Below, in pieces: positions 40,063-50,929 of a stretch of 64,000 nucleotides of DNA (position 1 is the first letter of the stretch; each line of letters opens with the position of its first letter). Made by a program: the position numbers and the translations under genes. The stretch covers positions 62,001-126,000 of the forward strand of contig CALVXB010000001.1 of the NCBI GenBank assembly GCA_944368775.1, read 5' to 3'. Source of the DNA: an uncultured Clostridia bacterium. Lineage in GTDB: Bacteria > Bacillota > Clostridia > Christensenellales > Borkfalkiaceae. The notes under the pieces are model-generated. The model was not told the DNA's origin, searched no databases, and saw nothing but the letters and a program-made list of their open reading frames with translations.

Positions 40063-40437
40063 ATGTATGTAACGGTCAGCAACGCGAGCGACAGACCCAT
40101 CTACGAGCAGATCTACACGCAGATCAAGGCCGCCATCCTGCGCGGAGAGCTGCGCGAAGGGGAGGCGCTGCCCTCCATCCGCGCGCTCGCAAAGGACCTG
40201 CGCATCAGCGTCATCACGACAAAGCGCGCCTTCGACGACCTCGAGCGAGACGGCTTTATCTGCACCGTGCAGGGGAAGGGCAGCTTCGTTGCCGCCAAAA
40301 ACCGCGAGATGCTGCGCGAAGAACTGCTCAAACAGGCCGAGCAAAAGCTGCTCGAGGCGATCGAAATCGCCCGCCAAGGGGGCATTTCGCAGCAAGAACT
40401 GCTCGAAATGTTCCAAGTACTATGTCAGGGAGAGTAA
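40063..40437 (+). CDS. YtrA-subfamily GntR regulator
   Basis: 124 residues behind AAGGAGGG; the upstream ATG lies in the promoter. GntR winged helix: RPIYEQIYTQIKAAILRGELREGEALPS (by position 10-37), DLRISVITTKRAFDDLERDGF, and GKGSFV. A short C-terminal helix pair replaces a ligand domain, as in YtrA. It is the first gene of a three-gene operon with an ABC ATPase and a membrane partner, the standard YtrA arrangement. The last codons overlap a copy of the dispersed repeat. Confidence 0.93.
   Translation: MYVTVSNASDRPIYEQIYTQIKAAILRGELREGEALPSIRALAKDLRISVITTKRAFDDLERDGFICTVQGKGSFVAAKNREMLREELLKQAEQKLLEAIEIARQGGISQQELLEMFQVLCQGE
40415..40433 (+). repeat. Dispersed repeat, degenerate copy 5 inside gntR
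   Basis: AAGTACTATG + TCAGG + GAGA: the left arm and N5 fit, the final CATA is changed. It encodes the C-terminal residues of the GntR regulator and sits over the ribosome site of the next gene. Confidence 0.6.
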
Positions 40438-40438
40438 T

Positions 40439-41284
40439 ATGTCAGACATTATCCGCATCCAAAACCTGCAAAAGGCATACCCCGGCTTCGCTTTGGAAGG
40501 AGTCACCTTCTCGGTGCCGCGCGGCGCGGTGGTCGGCTTCATCGGCGAAAACGGCGCCGGCAAGACGACGGCCATCAAGTGCATCCTCGGTCTCGTCCGT
40601 CCGAGCGGCGGCGGCGTCGAGGTGTTCGGCAAGGACGCGGCCCTTCTCACCGCGGAGGAGCGCGGCCGCATCGGCGCCGTGCTTGGCGAAAACTGCCTGC
40701 CCGAAAACCTCACCGCGGGGCAGCTCGACCGCGTCATGCGCCACATCTTCCCGCATTGGGAGAGCGAAACGTTCGCGTCTTTTTTGGGCCGCTTCTCGCT
40801 GCCGCAGGGCAAAAAGGTCGCCGACTTTTCGCGCGGCATGCACCAAAAGCTCGCGCTCGCCGTCGCCCTCTCGCACGGCGCGGACGTGCTCGTGCTGGAC
40901 GAACCGACGGCAGGGCTCGACCCCGTCGCCCGCGACGAGATCCTCGAGCTTCTCTATGACTTCATGCAGGAGGAGCGCCGCTCCGTACTCATTTCCTCGC
41001 ACATCGTCACCGACCTCGAAAAGCTGTGCGACTACATCGCCTTCATCCACAACGGCAAGCTGCTCTTTTTTGAAGAAAAGGACGCCTTGTATGAGCGATA
41101 CGCCGTCGTGCACGCGCCCGTCGAGGCGCTGCAAGGGTTGAAAGACGCCGTCGTCGCCGCGCGCCGCGGCGAGTTCGGCGCGTCCGCGCTCGTGCGCAGA
41201 GATAAGCTCCCCGCGGGCACCTCCGCCGAGCGCGCGGGCATCGAAGAGATCATGCTCTATTTCATCAAGGGGGAACGCATATGA
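40439..41284 (+). CDS. ABC transporter ATPase (YtrB-like)
   Basis: 281 residues. Walker A GENGAGKTTAIKCILGL, signature FSRGMHQKLALAVAL (variant of LSGGQ, as usual in this group), Walker B VLVLDEPTAGLD and the switch His in ISSHIVTDLE. It starts 1 base after gntR stops and overlaps the membrane gene by ATGA. Probably exports a lipid II-binding antibiotic or a similar envelope-active compound, judging from YtrA-type operons; this is inference. Confidence 0.92.
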   Translation: MSDIIRIQNLQKAYPGFALEGVTFSVPRGAVVGFIGENGAGKTTAIKCILGLVRPSGGGVEVFGKDAALLTAEERGRIGAVLGENCLPENLTAGQLDRVMRHIFPHWESETFASFLGRFSLPQGKKVADFSRGMHQKLALAVALSHGADVLVLDEPTAGLDPVARDEILELLYDFMQEERRSVLISSHIVTDLEKLCDYIAFIHNGKLLFFEEKDALYERYAVVHAPVEALQGLKDAVVAARRGEFGASALVRRDKLPAGTSAERAGIEEIMLYFIKGERI

Positions 41285-41895
41285 AAGGTCTTCTCTATAA
41301 AAGCTGGCTGAACGTCAAGCCTGTCGCCACGTACTACATCATCTTCGTCGCCGTCTTTTTCCTTGTCTCGCTGCTCAATGGCGACCCGCTCTACTTTGCC
41401 GCCATCTGCGTCATGATCGGCGTCGCCGTGCCCCTCGCCTCCATGACGAGCGACGACAAGGACGGCTGGGAAAAATTCGCCGTCGCGGCAGGCATTTCGC
41501 GCGCCCGCTTCGCGCTCGGCCGCTACCTGTTCGCGCTGTTTTGCCAACTGCCCGGCTGGCTGCTCTCCGGCCTGCTCGTCCTGCTGTGCGAGGACAAGCT
41601 CGCCGCCCTCGCCACCGTCCTCTTCTACTGCGGGGCGGGGCTGTTTGCGGCCGCGCTGCTGCTGCCCCTCGTATTCCGCCTCGGCGTCGAAAAGTCGCGC
41701 GTCCTCCTCGTGCTCGTCATGGTGCTCGTCTTTGCGGCGGCGCTCACCGTCGGCATCCTGGCCTTCGGCGAAGACGCCCTCTTCACCGGCCTGCCCCCCT
41801 TCGCGCTGCCCGCCGCCATGCTCGCCTTCGGTATCCTCTCGGTCGCCGTCTCGCTGCCCGTCGGCATGCACATCTTCAAGAACAAAGACCTGTGA
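41281..41895 (+). CDS. ABC-2 type membrane component
   Basis: 204 residues with about six hydrophobic helices (ATYYIIFVAVFFLVSLL, YFAAICVMIGVAVPLASM, GLFAAALLLPLVFRLGV and others) and the ABC2-type SDDKDGWEKFAVAAGISRARF loop (around 58-78). It pairs with the preceding ATPase and is the last gene of the GntR operon. Confidence 0.87.
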   Translation: MKGLLYKSWLNVKPVATYYIIFVAVFFLVSLLNGDPLYFAAICVMIGVAVPLASMTSDDKDGWEKFAVAAGISRARFALGRYLFALFCQLPGWLLSGLLVLLCEDKLAALATVLFYCGAGLFAAALLLPLVFRLGVEKSRVLLVLVMVLVFAAALTVGILAFGEDALFTGLPPFALPAAMLAFGILSVAVSLPVGMHIFKNKDL

Positions 41896-41918
41896 TATCG
41901 GCGGTTTTTGGACCGTTT

Positions 41919-41940
41919 GCATAGTACTATGTCACGCATA
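41919..41940 (+). repeat. Dispersed repeat, copy 6
   Basis: GCATAGTACTATG + TCACG + CATA, preceded by TTT, 24 bases after the membrane gene stop. Its right half is the exact reverse complement of the right half of copies 2, 7 and 9. Confidence 0.85.
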
Positions 41941-41967
41941 CTGTGCGCAAACTATTAAAATATTGTG

Positions 41968-41997
41968 AAAGGTCTCGTCAAAGCGGGACCTTTTTCT
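41968..41997 (+). terminator. Terminator of the GntR-ABC operon
   Basis: AAAGGTCTCG / CGGGACCTTT with one G-T pair, 6-base loop, T-rich tail. Confidence 0.75.
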
Positions 41998-42005
41998 TTT
42001 CCCGC

Positions 42006-42034
42006 TTTACAAAACGCAAAAGTTGTGCTATAAT
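42006..42034 (+). promoter_or_regulatory. Promoter of the alarmone synthetase gene
   Basis: TTTACA, 17 bases, TATAAT with TGC before it. Confidence 0.8.
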
Positions 42035-42086
42035 AAAGCCCTGAACAAAACGTTGCGGGCGCTCGCGCGCCCGAAAGGAAAGAGAG

Positions 42087-42863
42087 ATGAACGATGAACG
42101 GTCGCTCGCGAGCCGGCTCCCTGCGCCGGGGCAGGCAGACTTGAAGGCAGGCACGCCGGAAAGCGATGAATTGCTGCACGCGCTCGTGCAGGAGGGGGAC
42201 GCGCCGGACGACGTGTACGAGCACTTCAACCACTTTGCCGAGCTTATGATGCGCTACAGCGCGGCCATCCGCGAGGTGCGCACCAAGTTCGAGGTGCTCA
42301 ACGACGAGTTTTCCTTCCGCAACAGCCGCAACCCCATCGAGAGCATCTCCTCGCGCGTCAAGCGGCCGATGAGCATCGTCGGCAAGCTGCGCCGCCGCGG
42401 CCTGCCGCTCACCGTCGAGGCGATCGAGCAGTTCCTCAACGACGTCGCGGGCGTGCGCGTCATCTGCTCCTTCATCGACGACATCTACGCCGTCGCCGAA
42501 ATGTTCGCCCGGCAAGACGACGTCACCGTCCTCGAGGTCAAAGACTACATCCGCAAGCCCAAGCCCAACGGCTACCGCAGCTACCACATGATCGTCGAGA
42601 TCCCCGTATTTTTTTCGGACTGCAAGCGCCCCATGCGCGTCGAGATCCAACTGCGCACCGTTGCGATGGACTTTTGGGCCAGCCTCGAACACCAGATGAA
42701 ATATAAAAAGAACAGCGCCGACCGCCCCGAGATCTCCGCCGAGCTCAAAAGCTGCGCCGAGACCATCGCCGCGACGGACGCGCGCATGCTCGGCATCCGC
42801 AAGCGCATCGAAAAGTTAGAAAAAGACGGCGCAGACGCCGGGCCTGCCATACAGAACAAATAG
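42087..42863 (+). CDS. Small alarmone synthetase (RelQ/YjbM-type GTP pyrophosphokinase)
   Basis: 258 residues: a lone RelA/SpoT synthetase domain without hydrolase or TGS-ACT parts. Motifs: NPIESISSRVKRPMSIVGKL (around 85-104), DVAGVRVICSFIDDIY (around 121-136), RKPKPNGYRSYHM (substrate-binding Tyr) and VEIQLRTVAMDFWASLEH. It makes (p)ppGpp from ATP and GTP/GDP under stress. A C-terminal helical part (residues 210-258) fits RelQ oligomerisation. Own promoter; monocistronic. Confidence 0.93.
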   Translation: MNDERSLASRLPAPGQADLKAGTPESDELLHALVQEGDAPDDVYEHFNHFAELMMRYSAAIREVRTKFEVLNDEFSFRNSRNPIESISSRVKRPMSIVGKLRRRGLPLTVEAIEQFLNDVAGVRVICSFIDDIYAVAEMFARQDDVTVLEVKDYIRKPKPNGYRSYHMIVEIPVFFSDCKRPMRVEIQLRTVAMDFWASLEHQMKYKKNSADRPEISAELKSCAETIAATDARMLGIRKRIEKLEKDGADAGPAIQNK

Positions 42864-42902
42864 GCTGAAATTTTTTCAAAAAAAGCGTATGTGCGGCTGA
42901 TT

Positions 42903-42918
42903 TGTTGCAAAAGCAACA
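42903..42918 (+). promoter_or_regulatory. Inverted repeat upstream of rubrerythrin
   Basis: TGTTGC-AAAA-GCAACA, about 30 bases upstream of a TACAAT -10-like box and 100 bases before the start codon. Possible operator for a redox or peroxide regulator. Confidence 0.45.
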
Positions 42919-43017
42919 GTAAACTTTGCCGCCGGATGATACAATAGAGGCGAGATCGAAAGGGTGCCGCGCGGCGCGCGCCGCCCTCCGAAAATAAATT
43001 ATCGAGAGGTTATTATC

Positions 43018-43551
43018 ATGAAAAGATGTGCGATCTGCGGCGAGATCGTCGCCGATGATGTTCAGGTCTGCCCCGTCTGCAAGGCGACCAAGTTTGTTCC
43101 CATCGATGAAACGGCAGAGCTCAAATTCGCCTGCGTGCACGAAGTGGGCGTGGCGAAGGGCCTCGACGAGGAAGTCGTGAAGGGCCTGCGCGCGAACTTC
43201 GAGGGCGAGTGCACCGAGGTCGGCATGTACCTCGCGATGGCGCGCGTCGCCGAGCGCGAGGGCTACCCCGAGGTAGCCGAGGCGTACAAGCGCTACGCGT
43301 ACGAAGAGGCTGAACACGCAGCCAAGTTCGCAGAGCTGCTCGGCGAGTGCATCACCGATTCCACCAAAAAGAACCTCGAGCTGCGCGTCGCCGCCGAAAC
43401 GGGCGCCTGCGCCGGCAAGCTCGAGATCGCCAAGCGCGCTAAAGAGCTGGGCTACGACGCCATCCACGACACCGTGCACGAGATGGCAAAAGATGAGGCC
43501 CGCCACGGCGCAGGCTTCAACGGCCTGCTCAAGAGATACTTCAAAGACTGA
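43018..43551 (+). CDS. Reverse rubrerythrin
   Basis: 177 residues. An N-terminal rubredoxin-like Fe(Cys)4 site (CAICG at 4-8, CPVC at 18-21) precedes the diiron ferritin-like domain, the reverse of classical rubrerythrin. Diiron ligands are expected at E in [20 protein letters not shown] and DEARHGAGF. It reduces hydrogen peroxide (and may handle oxygen) in anaerobes using reduced rubredoxin or NADH. Own promoter region with a dyad, strong terminator. Confidence 0.92.
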   Translation: MKRCAICGEIVADDVQVCPVCKATKFVPIDETAELKFACVHEVGVAKGLDEEVVKGLRANFEGECTEVGMYLAMARVAEREGYPEVAEAYKRYAYEEAEHAAKFAELLGECITDSTKKNLELRVAAETGACAGKLEIAKRAKELGYDAIHDTVHEMAKDEARHGAGFNGLLKRYFKD

Positions 43552-43589
43552 GGCCGTCTGAAAAGTATCAAAACGTAAAAGTAAACAGG

Positions 43590-43626
43590 GGCGCCGCCTT
43601 TCCGCATCGGAAAGGCGGCGCCTTTT
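43590..43626 (+). terminator. Terminator of the rubrerythrin gene
   Basis: Perfect 15-bp stem (43590-43604 / 43608-43622), CAT loop, then TTTTG. Confidence 0.9.
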
Positions 43627-43653
43627 GCTTTATATTCGACTTTTTGCCCGAAC

Positions 43654-43675
43654 GGCAAGTACTATGCGTGACATA
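43654..43675 (+). repeat. Dispersed repeat, copy 7
   Basis: GGCAAGTACTATG + CGTGA + CATA: left arm shortened to AGTACT plus one base, right half intact. Confidence 0.75.
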
Positions 43676-43680
43676 CGATA

Positions 43681-43710
43681 GGGGCGGGCGCCGCGCGCCC
43701 GCCCCGTTTT
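43681..43710 (+). terminator. Hairpin with T tract between repeat copies 7 and 8
   Basis: GGGGCGGGCG / CGCCCGCCCC, 5-base loop, then GTTTT. It works as a terminator on the + strand only; on the - strand the hairpin is not followed by T's. Confidence 0.55.
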
Positions 43711-43729
43711 AAGTACTATGTCAGACATA
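43708..43729 (+). repeat. Dispersed repeat, copy 8
   Basis: TTTAAGTACTATG + TCAGA + CATA. It abuts the stop codon of the - strand gene at 43730. Together with copy 7 it brackets a hairpin. Confidence 0.75.
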
Positions 43730-44191
43730 CTACGCGTCCGTCTCGTCCTTGTCGTCCGTCGAAACGTCGTAGCGTATGTTCTTGTTGCGGGCGATGATCT
43801 CCTGCGTCAGTTCGCGGTACCATTCCGGCTTTACGACGATCACCGTGTACTTTTCATCCTTAAAATAGAGGACGAGTTTGTTGGTCTTGGTGAACAGGTG
43901 CACCGCCTCGATGTCGGCGATCTTGTACTCCGATTTGATGAAGCCGAACCACAGCACGAGCGTCTTATCCGTCAATTTATAGACGGAGCGGATAAGGATG
44001 GCGGCAAAGACGGCGATGGCGAGCGCGGAAACGAGCAGCACCACGACGTGCTGGATGATCAGCTGCGCCGAGGAAAAGCCGTATTTGTAGATGCGGTAGG
44101 CGGTCACGCCGATGCCGGCAAGCCCGAGCAGGATGCCCGCGACGCAGCCGACGGTGGCCGCGACAGAAAGTTTGAAGCGATATGTCTTCAT
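43730..44191 (-). CDS. Small membrane protein with PH-like C-terminal part
   Basis: 153 residues, start behind ACGGAG. Two membrane helices (about 10-35 and 45-68) are followed by a soluble beta-rich part (TLVLWFGFIKSEYKIADIEAVHLF, then TNKLVLYFKDEKYTVIVVKP) that looks like a bacterial PH domain. The acidic C-terminus ends STDDKDETDA. Function unknown; membrane-associated. Monocistronic. Confidence 0.75.
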   Translation of the reverse strand: MKTYRFKLSVAATVGCVAGILLGLAGIGVTAYRIYKYGFSSAQLIIQHVVVLLVSALAIAVFAAILIRSVYKLTDKTLVLWFGFIKSEYKIADIEAVHLFTKTNKLVLYFKDEKYTVIVVKPEWYRELTQEIIARNKNIRYDVSTDDKDETDA

Positions 44192-44212
44192 GGTCGATTC
44201 TCCGTTGCAAAA

Positions 44213-44241
44213 ATTGTAGCATATCTGCACATAAAAAGCAA
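44213..44241 (-). promoter_or_regulatory. Promoter of the small membrane protein gene
   Basis: On the - strand, TTGCTT (44236-44241), 17 bases, TACAAT (44213-44218) with TGC before it. Confidence 0.7.
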
Positions 44242-44381
44242 GGGTATCGCAAAATTTTGCCGCAATTTTCACGCGCGGCCGCCCGCGAACCTGCTCGACA
44301 TATGTCGAAATACTGCCGCTTCATTTGAAAAAATGAACGGAAGGTATAAAAATATTTTATCTTTCGCCCGCGGTCATTTGC

Positions 44382-44410
44382 TTGAAAAATCCGGGCGAAA
44401 GTAGTACAAT
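44382..44410 (+). promoter_or_regulatory. Promoter of the atp operon
   Basis: TTGAAA, 17 bases, TACAAT; 37 bases before atpB. Confidence 0.75.
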
Positions 44411-44446
44411 GAATTTGATTTTTGACAAAACGAGGTTATCGGTTCA

Positions 44447-45241
44447 ATGTGGGAACGATTGGTTGAAGCGTTTGACGGCGCGTTTGACGGGTTGCGTGAT
44501 GAGGTCTTCCCGAAAAAGGTGTTCGACTTCGGCTGGATCTCCATCAACGAGAGCGTCATCTCCGGCTTTATCGTCGTCGCGGCCATCCTGCTCGTGGCGC
44601 TCATCCTGCGGCTGACCATCATCCGCAAATGGAAGATGACGCCGTCGGGCGGGCAGATGTTCCTCGAGTGGCTGGTCTGCTTCTTCGACAAGAGCGCAGA
44701 CGAAATGACAGAAAAGTACAGCGGGCTGATGGGGCCGTACACCTTCGGCGCGGCGGCGTATATCTGCTGCGGCGTGCTCATCGAGTTGTTCGGGCTGCGC
44801 CCGGCCATCGCCGACCTCGGCGCCTGCCTCGCGCTCGCGCTGTGCACCTTCCTGTTCATCCACGTTTTGGGGTTCATGAAGAACAAGGCGCGCCGCCTGC
44901 TGCACTACGCGAACCCCATCAACATCATCACCGACCTCGCCGTCCCCGTATCGATGACATTCCGTCTCTTCGGCAGCATCTTGAGCGGCATGGTCATCAT
45001 GGAGATGGTGTATATCATGGTCATCGCGCTCTATAGCGCGCTCAAAGTGCTCGGCATTTCGGTCATATTTGCGGCCGTACTCACGCCGCTGTTCACCCTC
45101 TTCCACGCCTTCATACAGTCGTACGTCTTCGCTTCGCTCACCCTTACATTCGTGCAGGAGGCGATCGAAACGCCGCCCAAAAAACCAAAGCGCGTCAAAA
45201 AGAAGAAGGGCGCGCAGGCGGCCGAGGCACAGGCAGCTTAA
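44447..45241 (+). CDS. atpB: ATP synthase subunit a
   Basis: 264 residues with about five to six membrane helices. The essential Arg lies in PVSMTFRLFGSILSG (around 168-180), and the last helix has HAFIQSYVFASLTLTFVQEAIE. A basic/Ala-rich tail (PKRVKKKKG...) ends it. It forms the ion channel next to the c-ring. The ribosome site (GAGG) is 12 bases from the ATG. No atpI precedes. Confidence 0.95.
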   Translation: MWERLVEAFDGAFDGLRDEVFPKKVFDFGWISINESVISGFIVVAAILLVALILRLTIIRKWKMTPSGGQMFLEWLVCFFDKSADEMTEKYSGLMGPYTFGAAAYICCGVLIELFGLRPAIADLGACLALALCTFLFIHVLGFMKNKARRLLHYANPINIITDLAVPVSMTFRLFGSILSGMVIMEMVYIMVIALYSALKVLGISVIFAAVLTPLFTLFHAFIQSYVFASLTLTFVQEAIETPPKKPKRVKKKKGAQAAEAQAA

Positions 45242-45320
45242 CGCAGCGTCGCTGTGCCGCACTTTCCGCCGCAGGGCGGGCAACCATCACGCGCCGCACG
45301 GCGCGGCAGAACCAAGTTAA

Positions 45321-45614
<294 letters not shown>

Positions 45615-45672
45615 TCGCGGCGCGCTCTTCGGCGGTACACACACAATAAAATCATTTGCAAAGGTGCAAACA

Positions 45673-46203
45673 ATGTTGATGACAATCTTTCAAAGCCAGC
45701 TGCTGGCGACCCCGCTCGATGAGATCATCGATCCGTCCAGCATCATCTTTCATCTGATCGCGCTCGTCATTTTGACGGTCGGGCTGTATCTTCTGCTCTT
45801 CAAACCCGTCAAAAAGATGGTCAAGCAGCGGCAGGAAAAGATCCGCAAGATCGAAAAGGAGAACGCCGATCTGAACGAAGAGGTCAAGGAAATGAAGTCG
45901 AGCATCGAGCTCGTCCTTTCCGACGCCAAAAAGGAGGCGGCGGTCATCCAGGAGAACGCGGTCAAGGTCGCCAACCAAAAGGCGGACGACATCGTCGCTT
46001 CCGCGCGCCGCCAGGCAAAGAGCATGGTCGAGCGCACGGAGCAGGAGATGGAAGAGGAGTACCGCAAACTGCAAGAAGATATCGAGGCGCAGATCGCAGA
46101 CGTCTCTCTGGCGGTGGCCGAAAAGGTCCTCGGGCGCAAGCTCACCCCGGAAGACGACAAAAAGCTGATCGAAGAGTGCCTCGCCAAATGGAGCAAAGAA
46201 TAA
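45673..46203 (+). CDS. atpF: ATP synthase subunit b
   Basis: 176 residues, start behind AAAGGTG. One N-terminal membrane helix (IIFHLIALVILTVGLYLLLF) and a long charged coiled coil (about 45-160) forming the peripheral stalk. The end (VAEKVLGRKLTPEDDKKLIEECL) is the delta-binding part and looks normal. It ends 1 base before atpH. Confidence 0.94.
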   Translation: MLMTIFQSQLLATPLDEIIDPSSIIFHLIALVILTVGLYLLLFKPVKKMVKQRQEKIRKIEKENADLNEEVKEMKSSIELVLSDAKKEAAVIQENAVKVANQKADDIVASARRQAKSMVERTEQEMEEEYRKLQEDIEAQIADVSLAVAEKVLGRKLTPEDDKKLIEECLAKWSKE

Positions 46204-46204
46204 A

Positions 46205-46426
46205 ATGGCCAAACGTAGCGACAGTCTGGCGAAGGTGACCCTCGCCAGAGAACCGGACGCGGAGCTGCGAGAAAAGATCTCCGCCTTTGTCCGGAAGCGC
46301 GGCTGCACGGGCGTATGCTATACCATCGACCCGAAGATCGTCGGCGGCATCATCATCGGCATCGGCGATACGATCTTAGACGGTTCCGTGCGAGGCCGCT
46401 TGGAGCACATCAAACAGTCGTTATGA
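46205..46426 (+). CDS. atpH: ATP synthase subunit delta, C-terminal domain only
   Basis: 73 residues instead of the usual 175-185. Only the C-terminal module is present: TLAREPDAELREKI, then CYTIDPKIVGGIIIGIGDTILDGSVRGRLEHI (by position 38-69), the most conserved part of delta. The N-terminal six-helix domain, which caps the alpha subunits, is absent. It is not hidden by a frameshift: atpF stops 1 base before this ATG. The position between b and alpha is canonical. The peripheral stalk must attach differently, or another protein supplies the missing domain. Confidence 0.88.
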   Translation: MAKRSDSLAKVTLAREPDAELREKISAFVRKRGCTGVCYTIDPKIVGGIIIGIGDTILDGSVRGRLEHIKQSL

Positions 46427-46449
46427 CGTGTTCCGCGCACAGGTAATAT

Positions 46450-47991
<1,542 letters not shown>

Positions 47992-47992
47992 C

Positions 47993-50273
<2,281 letters not shown>

Positions 50274-50304
50274 CCGCCCGCTCTGCGGGTATAAGGAGGG
50301 CGCC

Positions 50305-50721
50305 GTGCGCACATTCTTTCTCGAGATCATCACCCCGGAAAAGACCTTTTTCCGCGGCGAGGTCGAAAGCATCCATATCCCCGCCGTCGGCGGCTCGTGT
50401 ACCATCATGGGCGGCCATCAGCCCATGGTGTTCGCCGTCGAGCCGGGCGCCATGCGCATCACGCAGGAGGGGAAGACGCGCGAGGCGTTCATGAGCGAGG
50501 GCTTCGTTGAGGTGCGCCCCGACGAGACCATCGCCTTTGCGCAGGCGGTCGAGTGGCCGGAAGAGATCAACGAGCGCCGCGCCGCCGAGGCGAAGGAGCG
50601 CGCCGAAGAGCAGCTGCGCCGCAACCGCAGCGCCGCCGAGTACCGCCTCAACCGCATCGCGCTGCAGCGCGCCTTCGCGCGGCTGCAGGTCAAACACCAC
50701 AACTATCTGTCCGATCGTTGA
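50305..50721 (+). CDS. atpC: ATP synthase subunit epsilon
   Basis: 138 residues from a GTG codon behind AAGGAGGG. N-terminal beta-sandwich (FFLEIITPEKTFFRGEVESIHIPA) and C-terminal helical hairpin (RRAAEAKERAEEQLRR, LNRIALQRAFARLQVK) that can inhibit ATP hydrolysis. Last gene of the operon. Confidence 0.94.
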   Translation: MRTFFLEIITPEKTFFRGEVESIHIPAVGGSCTIMGGHQPMVFAVEPGAMRITQEGKTREAFMSEGFVEVRPDETIAFAQAVEWPEEINERRAAEAKERAEEQLRRNRSAAEYRLNRIALQRAFARLQVKHHNYLSDR

Positions 50722-50735
50722 AGGGCAGACAGGAG

Positions 50736-50764
50736 GGCGAGGCCGCGCGGCCCCGCCTTTTTTA
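50736..50764 (+). terminator. Terminator of the atp operon
   Basis: GGCGAGGCC / GGCCCCGCC with one mismatch and a GCGC loop, then six T's. Confidence 0.8.
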
Positions 50765-50858
50765 CTTCGGGCGGCGGCATTTTCGGCGAAACAAGGCCGC
50801 AAGGGCGGCTTTTTCCGCGCCCGCGGCGGCAGCGTGCGGCCTTTTGCGGGAGAATGAT

Positions 50859-50887
50859 TTGACAAAACGCCCGCTCCGCTATATAAT
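50859..50887 (+). promoter_or_regulatory. Promoter of the hydratase gene
   Basis: TTGACA, 17 bases, TATAAT; 42 bases before the start codon. Confidence 0.85.
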
Positions 50888-50929
50888 AGTACATATCCAT
50901 TTTATTTTCGCGCATAAGGAGAAACGGCA

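Noticed and set aside
46205..46426. Frameshift hiding the N-terminal half of AtpH
   Set aside because: atpF is complete and ends 1 base upstream, so there is no room for a missing half.
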